Notes: generated by a model from the letters alone, not told the origin. Positions 46,260 to 56,631 are shown, numbered from the stretch's first letter. The stretch: 64,000 nucleotides of DNA from Rhodococcus rhodnii NBRC 100604 (GCF_001894925.1 NZ_BCXD01000001.1:124001-188000); one strand, 5' to 3'. Numbers and translations: made by a program.

Positions 46260-47573
46260 TTACCGCGGCGTCGGACCGAACTCCTCGAGCATGTCGGTGA
46301 CGAGTTCGGCGATCGGCGACCGCTCGCTCCGCGTGAGCGTGATGTGCGCGAAGAGCGGGTGCCCCTTGAGCTTCTCGATCACGGCACCGACGCCGTCGTG
46401 CCGCCCGACACGAAGGTTGTCGCGTTGCGCGACGTCGTGCGTCAGGACGACGCGCGAGCCCGACCCGAGCCGCGAGAGCACCGTGAGCAGCACGTTGCGT
46501 TCGAGCGACTGCGCCTCGTCGACGATCACGAACGAATCGTGCAGCGACCGGCCGCGAATATGCGTGAGCGGCAGCACTTCCAGCATTCCCCGCGCCATCA
46601 CCTCGTCCATCACCTCGGGGCTCGCGAGCCCTTCGAGCGTGTCGTAGACGGCCTGCGCCCACGGCCCCATCTTCTCGCTCTCGCTGCCCGGCAGATAGCC
46701 GAGATCCTGGCCGCCGACGGCGTAGAGCGGACGGAAGACGACGACCTTGCGGTGACTGCGCCGTTCGAGGACCGCTTCGAGCCCGGCAGTGAGTGCGAGG
46801 GCCGACTTGCCGGTGCCCGCCTTCCCGCCGAGCGAGACGATGCCGACGCTCTCGTCGAGCAGCAGATCCAGCGCGACACGCTGTTCCGCACTGCGGCCGT
46901 GGAGCCCGAACGCCTCGCGCTCGCCGCGGACCAGCTGCACCCGCTTGTCCGCCGTCACCCGGCCCAGCGCACTCGACGTCTCGCCCACGAGGCGAATACC
47001 CGTGTGGCACGGCAACTCCCGTGCGTCGTCGAGGTCGACGGCGCCGTCGCGGAACAGCACGTCGATCTCGCTCGACGGCACGCACAGTTCCGTCATCCCC
47101 GTCCAGCCGGACGGCACGACGTCCTGTGCGTGGTACTCGTCCGCGGGCAGCCCGACGGCGCCGGCCTTGACCCGCAGCGGGATGTCCTTGCTGACGAGGA
47201 CGACATCGCGCCCCTCCGCGGCGAGGTTGAGCGCACACGCGAGGATGCGGGAGTCGTTGGAGTCGGTGCGGAAACCGACGGGGAGCACCGTGGGATCGGT
47301 GTGATTGAGCTCGACCTGCAGCGTTCCCGTGGAGTCACCGATCGGCACCGGCCGGTCGAGCCGGCTGTGCACCTGCCGGAGGTCGTCGAGCAGCCGGAGC
47401 GATTCGCGGGCGAACCATCCGAGCTCGTGGTGGTGCCGCTTGTCCTCGAGTTCCCCCACGACCACGAGGGGCAGGATCACGTCGTGCTCGGCGAACCGGG
47501 TCACCGCCCAGGGATCGGACAGCAGGACCGACGTGTCGAGGACGTACGTGCGAACGGAGCGAGTAGCAGTCAC
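46260..47573 (-). CDS. PhoH-like ATPase with N-terminal PIN domain (PhoH2)
   Basis: A 437-residue fusion of a PIN ribonuclease domain ([29 protein letters not shown]) and a PhoH ATPase domain with Walker [10 protein letters not shown] near residue 250 and Walker B IVDEAQ near 350. Mycobacterial PhoH2 is reported to unwind and cleave RNA. GTG 47573 is preceded by AGGAG with 5-base spacing, so the longer reading frame upstream is not used. It marks the left edge of the conserved glyA-coaA-mca-greA block, as in M. tuberculosis where Rv1095 follows glyA. Confidence 0.9.
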   Translation of the reverse strand: MTATRSVRTYVLDTSVLLSDPWAVTRFAEHDVILPLVVVGELEDKRHHHELGWFARESLRLLDDLRQVHSRLDRPVPIGDSTGTLQVELNHTDPTVLPVGFRTDSNDSRILACALNLAAEGRDVVLVSKDIPLRVKAGAVGLPADEYHAQDVVPSGWTGMTELCVPSSEIDVLFRDGAVDLDDARELPCHTGIRLVGETSSALGRVTADKRVQLVRGEREAFGLHGRSAEQRVALDLLLDESVGIVSLGGKAGTGKSALALTAGLEAVLERRSHRKVVVFRPLYAVGGQDLGYLPGSESEKMGPWAQAVYDTLEGLASPEVMDEVMARGMLEVLPLTHIRGRSLHDSFVIVDEAQSLERNVLLTVLSRLGSGSRVVLTHDVAQRDNLRVGRHDGVGAVIEKLKGHPLFAHITLTRSERSPIAELVTDMLEEFGPTPR

Positions 47574-47804
47574 GTGGGCTCCTAGGTTCGTGTGGCACCA
47601 CACGAACTCTGTCGGCGAGGCCGGGCCGTCCCTGGTGCGGAACACCGCACGAGGGCCGGGTGCCGGCCCCCTCGCACCGATTGCTCAGTCACGATCAGGA
47701 CCTCCCGCGACGAACAGCTTCCCCGCTGTCCGTCGTTCGTGACGCTACCGCCGATGTCGCGGATCGGCCGCGCGGGAGACCGGTGTGTCGGTGAACACTG
47801 CGTA

Positions 47805-47826
47805 ACGCTCCGCCGTCGCGGAGCGT
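47805..47826 (-). terminator. Hairpin between glyA and the PhoH-like gene
   Basis: Perfect 8-bp inverted repeat ACGCTCCG/CGGAGCGT with a 6-base loop, 20 bases after the glyA stop codon. No run of T follows in the glyA direction, as is common for actinobacterial terminators. Confidence 0.5.
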
Positions 47827-47846
47827 CACGCAGCCCGGCGATCTCG

Positions 47847-49142
47847 CTACAGCAGGCGCCAGTCCTCGAGTCCCTCGTACAGCGGGAAGTCGGCGGCGAG
47901 CGTGTCGACGCGCGCACGCAGCGACGCAGTGTCCGACGAACCGGTCAGCGCTGCCGCGATGATGTCGGCGACCTCGGTGAACTCGGCGTCGCCGAAACCA
48001 CGGGTCGCGAGCGCCGCCGTGCCGATCCGCAGGCCCGACGTGACCATCGGCGGGCGCGGATCGAACGGGACCGCGTTGCGGTTGACGGTGATACCGACCT
48101 CGTGGAGCAGGTCCTCGCCCTGCTGTCCGTCGAGGTTCGAGTTGCGCAGGTCGACGAGCACGAGGTGCACGTCGGTGCCGCCAGTGAGGACGCTGATGCC
48201 CTTGCCCTCGACGTCCGACCCCGTCAGGCGCTCGGCGAGGATCTGCGCGCCCGAGATCGTGCGCTGCTGGCGATCCTTGAACTCCTCGGTGCCGGCGATC
48301 TTGAGCGACACGGCCTTCGCCGCGATCACGTGCATGAGCGGGCCGCCCTGCTGACCGGGGAACACCGCCGAGTTGAGCTTCTTCGCCCACTCCTGCTTCG
48401 CGAGGATCAGACCCGAGCGCGGGCCGCCCAGCGTCTTGTGGACGGTCGACGACACGACGTCCGCGTACGGAACGGGCGACGGGTGCAGGCCCGCGGCGAC
48501 GAGGCCCGCGAAGTGCGCCATGTCGACCCACAGGTACGCGCCGACCTCGTCGGCGATCGAGCGGAACGCCGCGAAGTCCTGGTGGCGCGGGTACGCCGAC
48601 CAGCCGGCGACGATGACCTTCGGCTTCTCGGCGAGTGCCGTCGCGCGCACCTCGTCCATGTCGATCCGGTGGTCCTCCTTGCTCACACCGTAGGACGCGA
48701 CGTCGTAGAGCTTGCCGGAGAAGTTGAGCTTCATGCCGTGCGTGAGGTGGCCGCCGTGCGCGAGATCGAGCCCGAGCAGCTTCTCACCGGGGCTCATGAG
48801 CGCCATGAGCACCGCGGCGTTGGCCTGCGCACCCGAGTGCGGCTGGACGTTCGCGAAGTCGGCGCCGAACAGTTCCTTCGCGCGCGTACGGGCGAGGTCC
48901 TCGACGACGTCGACGTTCTCGCAGCCGCCGTAGTAGCGGCGGCCCGGGTAGCCCTCGGCGTACTTGTTGGTCAGGACGCTGCCCTGCGCCTGGAGCACTG
49001 CACGCGGAACGAAGTTCTCGGAGGCGATCATCTCGAGCGTGTCGCGCTGCCGACCGAGCTCGCCGGCCATCGCGTGCGCGAGTTCCGGGTCGAGGTCCGC
49101 GAGCGCGGCGTTGTTGAGGTCGGTACCGGGCGCAGCGGTCAT
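47847..49142 (-). CDS. glyA: Serine hydroxymethyltransferase
   Basis: PLP enzyme interconverting serine plus tetrahydrofolate with glycine plus methylene-tetrahydrofolate. 431 aa, normal length. The PLP lysine is in [14 protein letters not shown] near residue 234, and [25 protein letters not shown] and the HSGAQAN segment are all conserved. ATG with GGAG 9 bases upstream. Housekeeping gene in the same relative position as M. tuberculosis glyA1. Confidence 0.96.
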   Translation of the reverse strand: MTAAPGTDLNNAALADLDPELAHAMAGELGRQRDTLEMIASENFVPRAVLQAQGSVLTNKYAEGYPGRRYYGGCENVDVVEDLARTRAKELFGADFANVQPHSGAQANAAVLMALMSPGEKLLGLDLAHGGHLTHGMKLNFSGKLYDVASYGVSKEDHRIDMDEVRATALAEKPKVIVAGWSAYPRHQDFAAFRSIADEVGAYLWVDMAHFAGLVAAGLHPSPVPYADVVSSTVHKTLGGPRSGLILAKQEWAKKLNSAVFPGQQGGPLMHVIAAKAVSLKIAGTEEFKDRQQRTISGAQILAERLTGSDVEGKGISVLTGGTDVHLVLVDLRNSNLDGQQGEDLLHEVGITVNRNAVPFDPRPPMVTSGLRIGTAALATRGFGDAEFTEVADIIAAALTGSSDTASLRARVDTLAADFPLYEGLEDWRLL

Positions 49143-49212
49143 GCGAGACGTCTCCAGTGCGTGAGTGTGTAGGTGAGCGGGGCCGTGCACTCCCCAGTCT
49201 ACGAACCCGTCG

Positions 49213-50418
49213 TCACGCGGCGTCGTCGGCCCGAAGAGCACTCGGAACGAGCGGCTCGTCGAGCAGCCTGCCGAACCGCGCGATGCGCTCGTCCGTGTCC
49301 TCGGCGGCGTCGAGCCAGCCGCCGAGCAGCCGGTAGCCCTCGACGTAGGTGCTGATGTACGCGCGCCACAGCGGCGACCCGAGGAACCGCAACTGCTGGC
49401 GGGCGCGCTCGGGCGTCGCGAGCGTCCAGCGCTCGAGGAAGGCCGCGACGTCGTCGGCGGAACGATGCTCGTCGTGGAGCATGAGCGCGGCGTCCTGCCG
49501 CACCCCGAGCAGCTGCGACGACGCTGCCGACAGCGCCTCGGCGGTCTCGCCGTCGAATCGCAGCCCCAGGTCCGCGTAGATCTCCTGCGCCCAGCGGCCC
49601 CAACCCGGCCCGACGATCGCGCCGAGCGCGAGATCCGCCAGCCCCTCCGCCATGAGGCACTGCGGCGTGTTGACGACGAACAACGTCTGCTCGAGCTGCC
49701 CGGCCGCCACGAGCCCGGCCTCCTTGCGGCAGTGCTCGGTGTGATGGCCCGGATACGCCTCGTGCGCGACGAGATGCGGCAGATTCGCGCGCTGCTGCTT
49801 CAGATCCGAGTTGATCGCGACGGTGGACCGGTCGTCGCCGAGGTAGTAGTTGAACCCCGACCACGGCTTGTCCCCGACGATCTCGTAGTCGACGATCTCG
49901 CCGTCCGGCAGCGGATAGCGCTCCCGCACCAGATCGCGCAGCGCCGACGAGAACGCCGCCACACAGTCGGAAAGCCGCTCGGGCGGAATCTCGTCCGCGG
50001 CGCGATGTGCGCGCACGCGCTCCGCGAGCGTCCCCGGCCCGGGCAGCACGGCGTCCATCCGCGCGTGCGCCTCGCGGTACCTGTCCTCGTCCTCGCGGGC
50101 GATCCGCACGTCGAAATACGCCTCGACCTCGTCGACGAACCCGATGTCGTCTCCCGCGAACCGCCGCGCCGACGTCTCGAGTGCCCGCAGGTGCGCGTCG
50201 AGGAATGCCGTGCGCTGCGTCGACAGGCCCGCCGACGGGAGCTCGGCGCGCAACGTGCGTGCCGACGCGGCGAGCTCGCGCGGCTGCGGCGCGGGCGCGT
50301 TCTCGACCCGGGCGCGCAACGCGGGATCGCCCGTGTAGGCGTCGACGAAGCCCTCCTCGATCCGGTCGAAAGCAAGGCCGAGCAGCAGATATTCCCGAAC
50401 GAGGTCGCCGTGGTCCAT
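49213..50418 (-). CDS. DUF885-family metalloprotein (putative carboxypeptidase-like)
   Basis: About 401 aa with the DUF885 signature HEAYPGHH, a zinc-type HExxxGH arrangement, near residue 225, followed by an EGLADLALG segment that would give a third ligand Glu. Many members are annotated as hypothetical peptidases; the substrate is unknown. The ATG at 50418 is preceded by GGAC and begins [14 protein letters not shown]. The longer upstream frame has no family similarity. It lies divergent from coaA. Confidence 0.78.
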   Translation of the reverse strand: MDHGDLVREYLLLGLAFDRIEEGFVDAYTGDPALRARVENAPAPQPRELAASARTLRAELPSAGLSTQRTAFLDAHLRALETSARRFAGDDIGFVDEVEAYFDVRIAREDEDRYREAHARMDAVLPGPGTLAERVRAHRAADEIPPERLSDCVAAFSSALRDLVRERYPLPDGEIVDYEIVGDKPWSGFNYYLGDDRSTVAINSDLKQQRANLPHLVAHEAYPGHHTEHCRKEAGLVAAGQLEQTLFVVNTPQCLMAEGLADLALGAIVGPGWGRWAQEIYADLGLRFDGETAEALSAASSQLLGVRQDAALMLHDEHRSADDVAAFLERWTLATPERARQQLRFLGSPLWRAYISTYVEGYRLLGGWLDAAEDTDERIARFGRLLDEPLVPSALRADDAA

Positions 50419-50506
50419 GCCGTCCGACTCTAGCGCCACGCCGTCGCGACCCCGAAGAATCCGACCCGGCGACGACTCGGTCTGTGGGACCGAGCACAAT
50501 CCCGTT

Positions 50507-50608
50507 ATGCAATCGGCTGCCTGCGGGGCCACTCCGCCCTCTGCTGCGAAGCGAGTAACGGTGTCCTGCTGCGAAGCGAGTAACGGTGTCCTGCTGCGAA
50601 GCGAGTAA
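50507..50608 (+). promoter_or_regulatory. Possible upstream leader ORF of coaA with Cys-Cys codons
   Basis: An ATG-initiated 33-codon frame ends with TAA two bases before the coaA GTG. It contains one single Cys codon and an adjacent Cys-Cys pair ([10 protein letters not shown]). Such leaders can couple translation or sense an amino acid, and cysteine is a substrate of CoA synthesis. The frame runs through the tandem repeats, and no clear binding site precedes it, so it may be fortuitous. Confidence 0.3.
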
Positions 50609-50615
50609 CGGTGTC
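50541..50615 (+). repeat. Three perfect tandem 25-bp repeats ending in the coaA start codon
   Basis: The unit CTGCTGCGAAGCGAGTAACG plus GTGTC occurs three times head to tail with no mismatch. Each copy contains AGCGAG, five bases and GTG, i.e. a possible binding site and start codon. Only the third copy's GTG (50611) is in frame with pantothenate kinase. Because 25 is not a multiple of three, the first two GTGs start short frames of other phase. Confidence 0.9.
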
Positions 50616-51543
50616 ACGGACGAGTGAACCCAGCCCCTACGTGGAGTTCGACCGCAAGCAGTGGCGGACGCTGCGGCGGTCGACGCCGCTCGTGCTCACC
50701 GAGGACGAGCTGCGCGGTCTGCGCGGACTCGGCGAGCAGATCGATCTCGAAGAGGTCGCCGAGGTCTATCTGCCGCTCGCACGGCTGATCCACCTCCAGG
50801 TGGCAGCACGCCAGCGCCTGTTCGCCGCCACCGCGACCTTCCTCGGTGAGAAGCACCCCGACCGTCAGGTGCCGTTCGTCATCGGCGTCGCGGGCTCGGT
50901 CGCCGTCGGCAAGTCGACGACGGCCCGCGTGCTGCAGGCACTGCTCGCACGGTGGGAGCACCATCCCCGCGTCGACCTCGTGACGACGGACGGATTCCTC
51001 TATCCCACGCGAGAACTCGAGCGGCGCGGCATCATGCACCGCAAGGGTTTTCCCGAGAGCTACGACCGCCGCAAACTGCTGCGCTTCGTCACCGAGGTGA
51101 AGTCGGGCGCCGCCGAGGTCGCGGCGCCGGTGTACTCGCACATCAGCTACGACATCGTGCCCGGGCAGTACCACCTCGTCCGGCAACCCGACATCCTCAT
51201 CGTCGAGGGCCTCAACGTGCTGCAGACCGGACCGCGCCTGATGGTCTCGGACCTGTTCGACTTCTCGATCTACGTCGACGCGCGCATCGAGGACATCGAG
51301 CACTGGTACGTCAAACGCTTCCTGACGCTGCGCGGCACCGCGTTCGCGGACCCCAACGCGCACTTCCATCATTACGCGGCGCTGTCGGATCGCGACGCCA
51401 CCGCAGCCGCGCTCGACATCTGGAACAACGTCAACCGGCCGAACCTCGTCGAGAACATCCTGCCGACACGGCCCCGCGCGACCCTCGTCCTGCGCAAGGA
51501 CGCCGATCACTCCGTCGGCAGGCTGCGGCTGCGCAAGCTCTGA
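50611..51543 (+). CDS. coaA: Type I pantothenate kinase
   Basis: First enzyme of CoA biosynthesis, phosphorylating pantothenate with ATP. 310 aa, the standard length. P-loop [12 protein letters not shown] near residues 93-104, catalytic Asp in [10 protein letters not shown], the [15 protein letters not shown] region, [11 protein letters not shown] and the DFSIYVDA strand all match CoaA. The GTG start is in the third copy of a tandem repeat and agrees with the family N-terminus ([12 protein letters not shown]). Housekeeping synteny with glyA is conserved in mycobacteria. Confidence 0.95.
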   Translation: MSRTSEPSPYVEFDRKQWRTLRRSTPLVLTEDELRGLRGLGEQIDLEEVAEVYLPLARLIHLQVAARQRLFAATATFLGEKHPDRQVPFVIGVAGSVAVGKSTTARVLQALLARWEHHPRVDLVTTDGFLYPTRELERRGIMHRKGFPESYDRRKLLRFVTEVKSGAAEVAAPVYSHISYDIVPGQYHLVRQPDILIVEGLNVLQTGPRLMVSDLFDFSIYVDARIEDIEHWYVKRFLTLRGTAFADPNAHFHHYAALSDRDATAAALDIWNNVNRPNLVENILPTRPRATLVLRKDADHSVGRLRLRKL

Positions 51544-51573
51544 ACGGAGTTCCGTCGCCGAGACGGCAGGAGG

Positions 51574-52362
51574 TCAGATGCCGAAACGGCGGTGCCGCGC
51601 AGCGAAATCGCGCAACGCGCGCAGGAAGTCGACCCGCCGGAACTCGGGCCAGTACGCCTCGGTGAACCAGATCTCCGAATAGGCGCTCTGCCACAGCAGA
51701 AAGCCGGAGAGCCGCTGCTCCCCCGACGTCCGGATCACGAGATCGGGATCGGGCTGACCCGACGTGTACAGGTGGCCGTCGATGCCGTCGACGTCGACCG
51801 ACTCGACGAGATCACGCCCCGTCTTCCCGGCGGCGATCCGCTCGGTGAGCAGCGCCTGCACCGCGTCCACGATCTCCTGACGGCCGCCGTAACCGACCGC
51901 GACGTTCACGTGCGTTCCGGTGCGACCCGCCGTCGACGCCGCGGCCCCCCGCAGCCGGTCCGCGATGCCTCGCGGCAGCAGATCTGGCGTACCGACGATC
52001 TTGACGCTCCAGTTCTTGCCCGGAGCCGAGATCTCCTCGACGACGTCGGTGATGATCTCGAGCAACGCGTCGAGTTCCTCGGGCGCGCGCCGGAGATTCT
52101 CCGTCGACAGCAGGTAGATCGTCGCCATCTCGATGCCCGCGGAGTCGCACCATTCGAGGAGCTCCGCGATCTTGAGGGCACCCATCCGATGGCCGTGGGC
52201 GACGTCGGTGAAGCCGTTCTCTCGTGCCCAGCGACGGTTTCCGTCGCACATGACGGCGATGTGCCGCGGGCGGGGCTTGCCGGCGAGACTCCGGATCAGC
52301 CGACGCTCGTAGAGGCGATACAGCAGCGACCGCGGGCTGGGCACAGGGTCACGATCGCACAC
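51574..52362 (-). CDS. Short-chain Z-isoprenyl diphosphate synthase (Rv1086-like)
   Basis: Cis-prenyltransferase of 262 aa. The catalytic Asp is in HIAVMCDGNRRWAR, followed by HGHRMGA, TIYLLSTENL, NVAVGYGGRQEIVDA, SGQPDPDLVIRTSGEQRLSG and WPEFRRVDFLRALRD, all nearly identical in pattern to M. tuberculosis Rv1086, which makes Z,E-farnesyl diphosphate for decaprenyl phosphate. A UppS-type long-chain product cannot be excluded. The GTG at 52362 was chosen because GGAGG lies 8 bases upstream, 23 codons inside the longest frame. It converges on coaA. Confidence 0.92.
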   Translation of the reverse strand: MCDRDPVPSPRSLLYRLYERRLIRSLAGKPRPRHIAVMCDGNRRWARENGFTDVAHGHRMGALKIAELLEWCDSAGIEMATIYLLSTENLRRAPEELDALLEIITDVVEEISAPGKNWSVKIVGTPDLLPRGIADRLRGAAASTAGRTGTHVNVAVGYGGRQEIVDAVQALLTERIAAGKTGRDLVESVDVDGIDGHLYTSGQPDPDLVIRTSGEQRLSGFLLWQSAYSEIWFTEAYWPEFRRVDFLRALRDFAARHRRFGI

Positions 52363-52524
52363 CGGACCCACCTCCGGTGCGACGTCGCGGCCGCGATCGG
52401 TGTTGCCGATGTCGCGCAGCAGGTTGCTCACCGAGTCATCACCACGATCGACCAGCCTACGCTGTCCGATTCGCCTCTCCCTGGGTCCACGACCGTCGCT
52501 ACTCGCCGGTACGCTTCGAGCCGT

Positions 52525-52544
52525 AACCTACGAGACCGTAGGTT
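52525..52544. promoter_or_regulatory. Palindromic operator-like site upstream of trhA
   Basis: Perfect inverted repeat AACCTACG-4 bases-CGTAGGTT, 40 bases before the trhA start, in the divergent region between trhA and the Z-prenyl synthase. The size and spacing suit a dimeric TetR- or GntR-type regulator. Which protein binds is unknown; no regulator gene is adjacent. Confidence 0.55.
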
Positions 52545-52583
52545 CGCAGGATTTCGTGGCCTCACGGGCCGAAGGGAGAACGC

Positions 52584-53258
52584 ATGACCGCGTTCGGACT
52601 CGACGAGCTCCCGGTCAAACCCCGCATGCGCGGCTGGATCCACGTCTGGGCGTTCGCTCTGTCGATCGTCCTCGGCATCGTGCTCGTCTCGGTCGCCGCC
52701 ACGAGCGCCGGCCCGCGCGCAGGCTGGGCGACGGCCGTCTACGCGATCACGGTGTGCGGACTGTTCGGCATCAGCGCGACCTATCACCGCATCACGTGGT
52801 CGAGCGTCCGCACCCGCACACGGATGAAGCGCGCCGATCACTCGATGATCTTCGTGTTCATCGCCGGCAGTTACACGCCGTTCGCGCTCCTTGCGCTCCC
52901 CGCCACCACGGGACGCGTCCTGCTCGCCGTCGTCTGGACCGGCGCCCTCGCGGGCGTCGCACTGAAGATGCTGTGGCCCACGGCGCCCCGCTGGGTCGGC
53001 GTGCCGCTGTACCCGCTGCTCGGGTGGGCCATCGTTCCCGTCGCACCCGAACTCGTCCGGACCGTCGGCGTCGTGCCCATGCTCCTGCTCCTCGTCGGCG
53101 GCATCCTCTACAGCGTCGGCGCCGTCCTCTACGCGACCCGCTGGCCCAATCCGTGGCCGGAGACGTTCGGCCACCACGAGTTCTTCCACGCCGGAACCGT
53201 GATCGCAGCACTGTGCCACTACGTCGCCGTGTGGATGGTGGTCCTCGGCAGCACGTGA
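52584..53258 (+). CDS. trhA: Hemolysin III / PAQR family membrane protein TrhA
   Basis: A 224-residue, seven-helix membrane protein of the PAQR superfamily. Conserved elements are SATYHR after helix 2, RADHSMIFVFIAGSYTPF and the C-terminal HHEFFHAGTVIAALCHY, whose His residues with the first His/Asp form the metal site. Bacterial members are linked to membrane energetics and lipid homeostasis. ATG with GAAGGGAG about 6 bases upstream. Equivalent to M. tuberculosis Rv1085c in the conserved block. Confidence 0.88.
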   Translation: MTAFGLDELPVKPRMRGWIHVWAFALSIVLGIVLVSVAATSAGPRAGWATAVYAITVCGLFGISATYHRITWSSVRTRTRMKRADHSMIFVFIAGSYTPFALLALPATTGRVLLAVVWTGALAGVALKMLWPTAPRWVGVPLYPLLGWAIVPVAPELVRTVGVVPMLLLLVGGILYSVGAVLYATRWPNPWPETFGHHEFFHAGTVIAALCHYVAVWMVVLGST

Positions 53259-53283
53259 ACGAACCCGCACGTGACGGCAGCGT

Positions 53284-54573
53284 TCACGCTCCCGCTGCCC
53301 AGAAAGTGGGCGAGTCGGGTTCGGTGTCGTAGACGGTGCCGTCGGGCATGGTCCAGCGCAGCAGCCCGTCGCCGAGTTGCTGTACGGCCATGCGGCCCTG
53401 GGTTTTCCAGCGATGGTGGCGCCGACACAGGCAGGCGAGGTTCGCTTCCTCGGTCCTGCCGCCCTCGCTGGGGTTGGCGTGGTCGAACGGGATCGTGTGG
53501 TCGATGTCGCAGCTCGATGCCGGGACGGCGCAGTGCGGGAATCGGCACACCCCGTCACGCGCCCGGATCCGGTCCGCCAAGGAACGCGGGATGCGGTACC
53601 GCAACGCTGCGATGTCCGGGGCCGCCTCAACGGGATCGACGGCGCTCACATGGATACGTTGTGTGGCCGAGTGCGCGATCGCGCCGCGCACCGTCTCGGG
53701 ATCGAGCGGACCCACACCGGGCAAGAACCCGACCAGCACCGAACCGTCCGAGCCGGTACAAGCAGTGAATCCACCACCGAACGATCCGTCGCTCACGACG
53801 ATCTGCACGAGCGGCCCCCGCTTCGTTGCTGCCGGAATGGCGGTCGCGCAGTCGTCGCGTCCACACCCACACGTGAGCCGCCCGCTCCCGTCCGCAAGCG
53901 CGACGAGGGCGTCCGCATGACGCTGACTCATGGATCTTTCGTCACCGGCACACACGTCGCCGATGGCCATTTCCTTCAGCCGGTTCCAGATCGTGGCCGC
54001 ATCCAGTGACGGCAGCTCGCCCGAGAGGAACGCCATCCCGTCGTCGCACTGCTTGACCGAGATGTACCGCTCCTCCTTCGCGCGCGCCGACCGCTCGGCG
54101 AACCCGTCCCGGTCGTAGCGCGCCACCAACCGCCGCAGCCGCCCGCTCAAGCGTGCCGGTGGTAGCCGGTCGATCGGCCCGCGCGCGAACAAGGCCGCTT
54201 CCACGATCCGGGCCTTCTCGTCGGAGAGGTTCTGCAGCAGGTTGTGGATCGTGCGGACCTGCGCCAGATCGAGCTCGCCCACCGAGAACGCGGTGTTCGT
54301 GAGCGGCAGCCGGGTATCGAGGTCCTCGCACAGCGCGATCGCGAACCACACCCGGCCCTCGCTCATCCCCAGTGCGAGCGACACCTCGTTCGCCGCCGAC
54401 TCGCCTGGAATCCCCACCGACCCGGACGCTTCCGCCGCCACCCGCGCCGCGTGGAATCCGCCGATCGCCTGGATCTGCCGATACTCCGCACACGCGAGCA
54501 CGCGTTTGGACTCGACCAGTCCCGCCACGTCTACCAGCTCGTTTCCCGAGCCGCCCCCACCCGAATCGAACAT
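53284..54573 (-). CDS. DUF222/HNH endonuclease-domain protein (13E12-like, second copy)
   Basis: A 429-residue DUF222-HNH protein. The C-terminal nuclease domain has RDGVCRFPHC, CDIDHTIPFDHA and CLCRRHHRWKT. An extra Cys cluster, CGCGRDDC, precedes it near residue 235. Only distantly similar to the copy at 10061-11344, so not a recent duplication. The ATG at 54573 was preferred over a GTG ten codons earlier; neither has a good binding site. An inverted repeat CGTGAACG/CGTTCACG (53254-53288) lies between its stop and that of trhA and may end transcription of trhA. Confidence 0.82.
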   Translation of the reverse strand: MFDSGGGGSGNELVDVAGLVESKRVLACAEYRQIQAIGGFHAARVAAEASGSVGIPGESAANEVSLALGMSEGRVWFAIALCEDLDTRLPLTNTAFSVGELDLAQVRTIHNLLQNLSDEKARIVEAALFARGPIDRLPPARLSGRLRRLVARYDRDGFAERSARAKEERYISVKQCDDGMAFLSGELPSLDAATIWNRLKEMAIGDVCAGDERSMSQRHADALVALADGSGRLTCGCGRDDCATAIPAATKRGPLVQIVVSDGSFGGGFTACTGSDGSVLVGFLPGVGPLDPETVRGAIAHSATQRIHVSAVDPVEAAPDIAALRYRIPRSLADRIRARDGVCRFPHCAVPASSCDIDHTIPFDHANPSEGGRTEEANLACLCRRHHRWKTQGRMAVQQLGDGLLRWTMPDGTVYDTEPDSPTFWAAGA

Positions 54574-54618
54574 AGGTACGACACTAGCCCAAGGGGCCGA
54601 CACTCCACCCGCAGCAAT

Positions 54619-56631
54619 TCACACGGTGCGGGCCGGAGCCAGCAGCGCGGCGAGTTCGTCGACGTCGCCCACGGGCCGATCGCACACGAATCCCCGGCAC
54701 ACGTAGGCAGCGGCCGCCCCGTCCACGAGCGGCCGATCCTGTAGCAGCACACCCGAATCCGGTTCGCCGCCGAGCACGACCGAGCCGCCGGGTGCATCAC
54801 GGCGCGCGGCGTCGAGCAGGACCGTCGACCCTTCGGTGGCGACGGCGACCTGCAGCGGGCCAGTCACCGCGGCTTCCGCGACCGCGAGCCACATGCCGGC
54901 CGACCGCGACACGCGCTCGAGCAGCAGGCTCGCACGACGCAGTGCCGCCTCGACGTGCTCCCGGTATCGGCCGGCCCGTTCGGTCTCGGCGAGCGCCGAC
55001 GCCGTCAGCAGCGCTTCGGCGATGCTCGACGCACCCGACGGCGTCGCCCCGTCGACGGGATCGCGCGGCCTGGTCACGAGCGATTCGGCGTCCGCACCGG
55101 TGTCGAACCACGCTCCCGGGGCGTCGGGGTCGTGGAACAGGTCGAGCGCGTTGTCGATCAGTGCATGCGCGGCCCGTTCCCATTCCGGATCGCCGTCGGC
55201 CTGCGCGAGTGCGAGCAGTCCGGTCGCGAACGCGCCATGGTCGTCGAGTACGGCCGGCGCCGCTCCCACGACGCCGCCGAGCGAGGACCGCCGCAGCCGC
55301 CCGTCCACGACATGCAGATCGAGGACGGCACGCGCACACCGTGCTGCCGCGGTCACCCACTCCGGCTCCGCGAGCGCCGCACCCGCCTCGGCGAGCGCCG
55401 TGATCGCGAGACCGTTCCACGCGGTGACGACCTTGTCGTCGCGCGCGGGCTGCGGGCGCCGCGACCGGTACTCGAACAGTGTGGAGCGCACCCGCTCCCA
55501 GCGGGCGGCGTCGTCCGGCTCGCGCAGCAGGCGCGCCACCGACGTCCCCTTCTCGAACGACCCGGGCGACCCGACGTCGAGCACCTCCGCGGCCCACGCG
55601 CCGTCGTCCTCGCCGAGCGCGTCCACCAGATCGGCGGGCGTCCACACGTAGGTGAGTCCCTCGACGCCGTCGGTGTCGGCGTCCAGCGCCGAGGCGAACG
55701 CACCGGAATCGGTGACGAGATCACGCAGCAGGAACCGAGCGATGCCCGACGCGACCCGGCGTGCCGCGGGCGATCCGGTACGGCGGGCCACGTGCGCGTA
55801 CACCCGGAGCAACTGGGCGTTGTCGTAGAGCATCTTCTCGAAGTGCGGAACGACCCACCCCGCATCGACGGCGTACCGCGCGAAGCCGCCCGCGATCACG
55901 TCGTGGATGCCACCGCGCGCCATCGCGTCACAGGTGCGCGACACGAGCGCGAGCGTCGCCTCGTCACCGGTCCGTTCGTGATGGCGCAGCAATCCTTCGA
56001 GCAGCGCCGACGGCGGGAACTTCGGGGCACCACCGAAGCCGCCGTTGTCGCGGTCCTCGTCGGCAGCCGCCGCGGCGACCGCATGCGCGAGCAGGTCCGC
56101 ATCGACCGGGCGCTCACCCTCGGGAACGGGTCCGGCGCTCCGCGCGAGTTCGGTGACGACGGCGGCACCCGCGGCCTGCGCGTCGTCGCGCCGCGTCCGC
56201 CACGTGTCGGCAACGGCCTGCAGCACCTGCACGAACGACGGCATCCCGCCCCGCGGCGTGTCGGGGTAGTACGTCCCGCAGTAGAAGGGGGCACCGTCCG
56301 GGGTGAGGAAGCACGTCATGGGCCAGCCGCCCTGACCCGTCGTCGCGACGGTCGCCGTCATGTACACCGAATCGATGTCGGGCCGCTCCTCGCGGTCGAC
56401 CTTGATGCACACGAAGTTCTCGTTCATCACGGCGGCGGTGCGCTCGTCCTCGAACGACTCGCGCGCCATGACGTGACACCAGTGGCACGCGGCGTACCCG
56501 ACCGACAGCAGGATCGGGACGTCACGCTCGTGCGCTTCGGCGAGCGCCTCCGGTCCCCACTGCTGCCAGTGAACCGGATTGTCCGCGTGCTGACGCAGAT
56601 ACGGAGACCGGGCATCGGCCAATCGGTTCAT
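54619..56631 (-). CDS. DUF255 thioredoxin-domain protein (YyaL/spermatogenesis-associated protein 20 type)
   Basis: A 670-residue protein with an N-terminal thioredoxin-like domain (LADARSPYLRQHADNPVHW, then SVGYAACHWCHVM with Cys49 and Cys52) followed by an (alpha/alpha)6 barrel resembling N-acylglucosamine epimerases (GGFGGAPKFPPS, WVVPHFEKMLYDNAQLL, DDKVVTAWNGL). Length and order match the family. Biochemical role is unsettled. Homologue of Rv1084, adjacent to the small membrane protein and mca as in mycobacteria. Confidence 0.9.
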   Translation of the reverse strand: MNRLADARSPYLRQHADNPVHWQQWGPEALAEAHERDVPILLSVGYAACHWCHVMARESFEDERTAAVMNENFVCIKVDREERPDIDSVYMTATVATTGQGGWPMTCFLTPDGAPFYCGTYYPDTPRGGMPSFVQVLQAVADTWRTRRDDAQAAGAAVVTELARSAGPVPEGERPVDADLLAHAVAAAAADEDRDNGGFGGAPKFPPSALLEGLLRHHERTGDEATLALVSRTCDAMARGGIHDVIAGGFARYAVDAGWVVPHFEKMLYDNAQLLRVYAHVARRTGSPAARRVASGIARFLLRDLVTDSGAFASALDADTDGVEGLTYVWTPADLVDALGEDDGAWAAEVLDVGSPGSFEKGTSVARLLREPDDAARWERVRSTLFEYRSRRPQPARDDKVVTAWNGLAITALAEAGAALAEPEWVTAAARCARAVLDLHVVDGRLRRSSLGGVVGAAPAVLDDHGAFATGLLALAQADGDPEWERAAHALIDNALDLFHDPDAPGAWFDTGADAESLVTRPRDPVDGATPSGASSIAEALLTASALAETERAGRYREHVEAALRRASLLLERVSRSAGMWLAVAEAAVTGPLQVAVATEGSTVLLDAARRDAPGGSVVLGGEPDSGVLLQDRPLVDGAAAAYVCRGFVCDRPVGDVDELAALLAPARTV

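Noticed and set aside
50541-50615. CRISPR-like array
   Set aside because: The three 25-bp units are contiguous with no spacers, so this is a tandem repeat and not a CRISPR.
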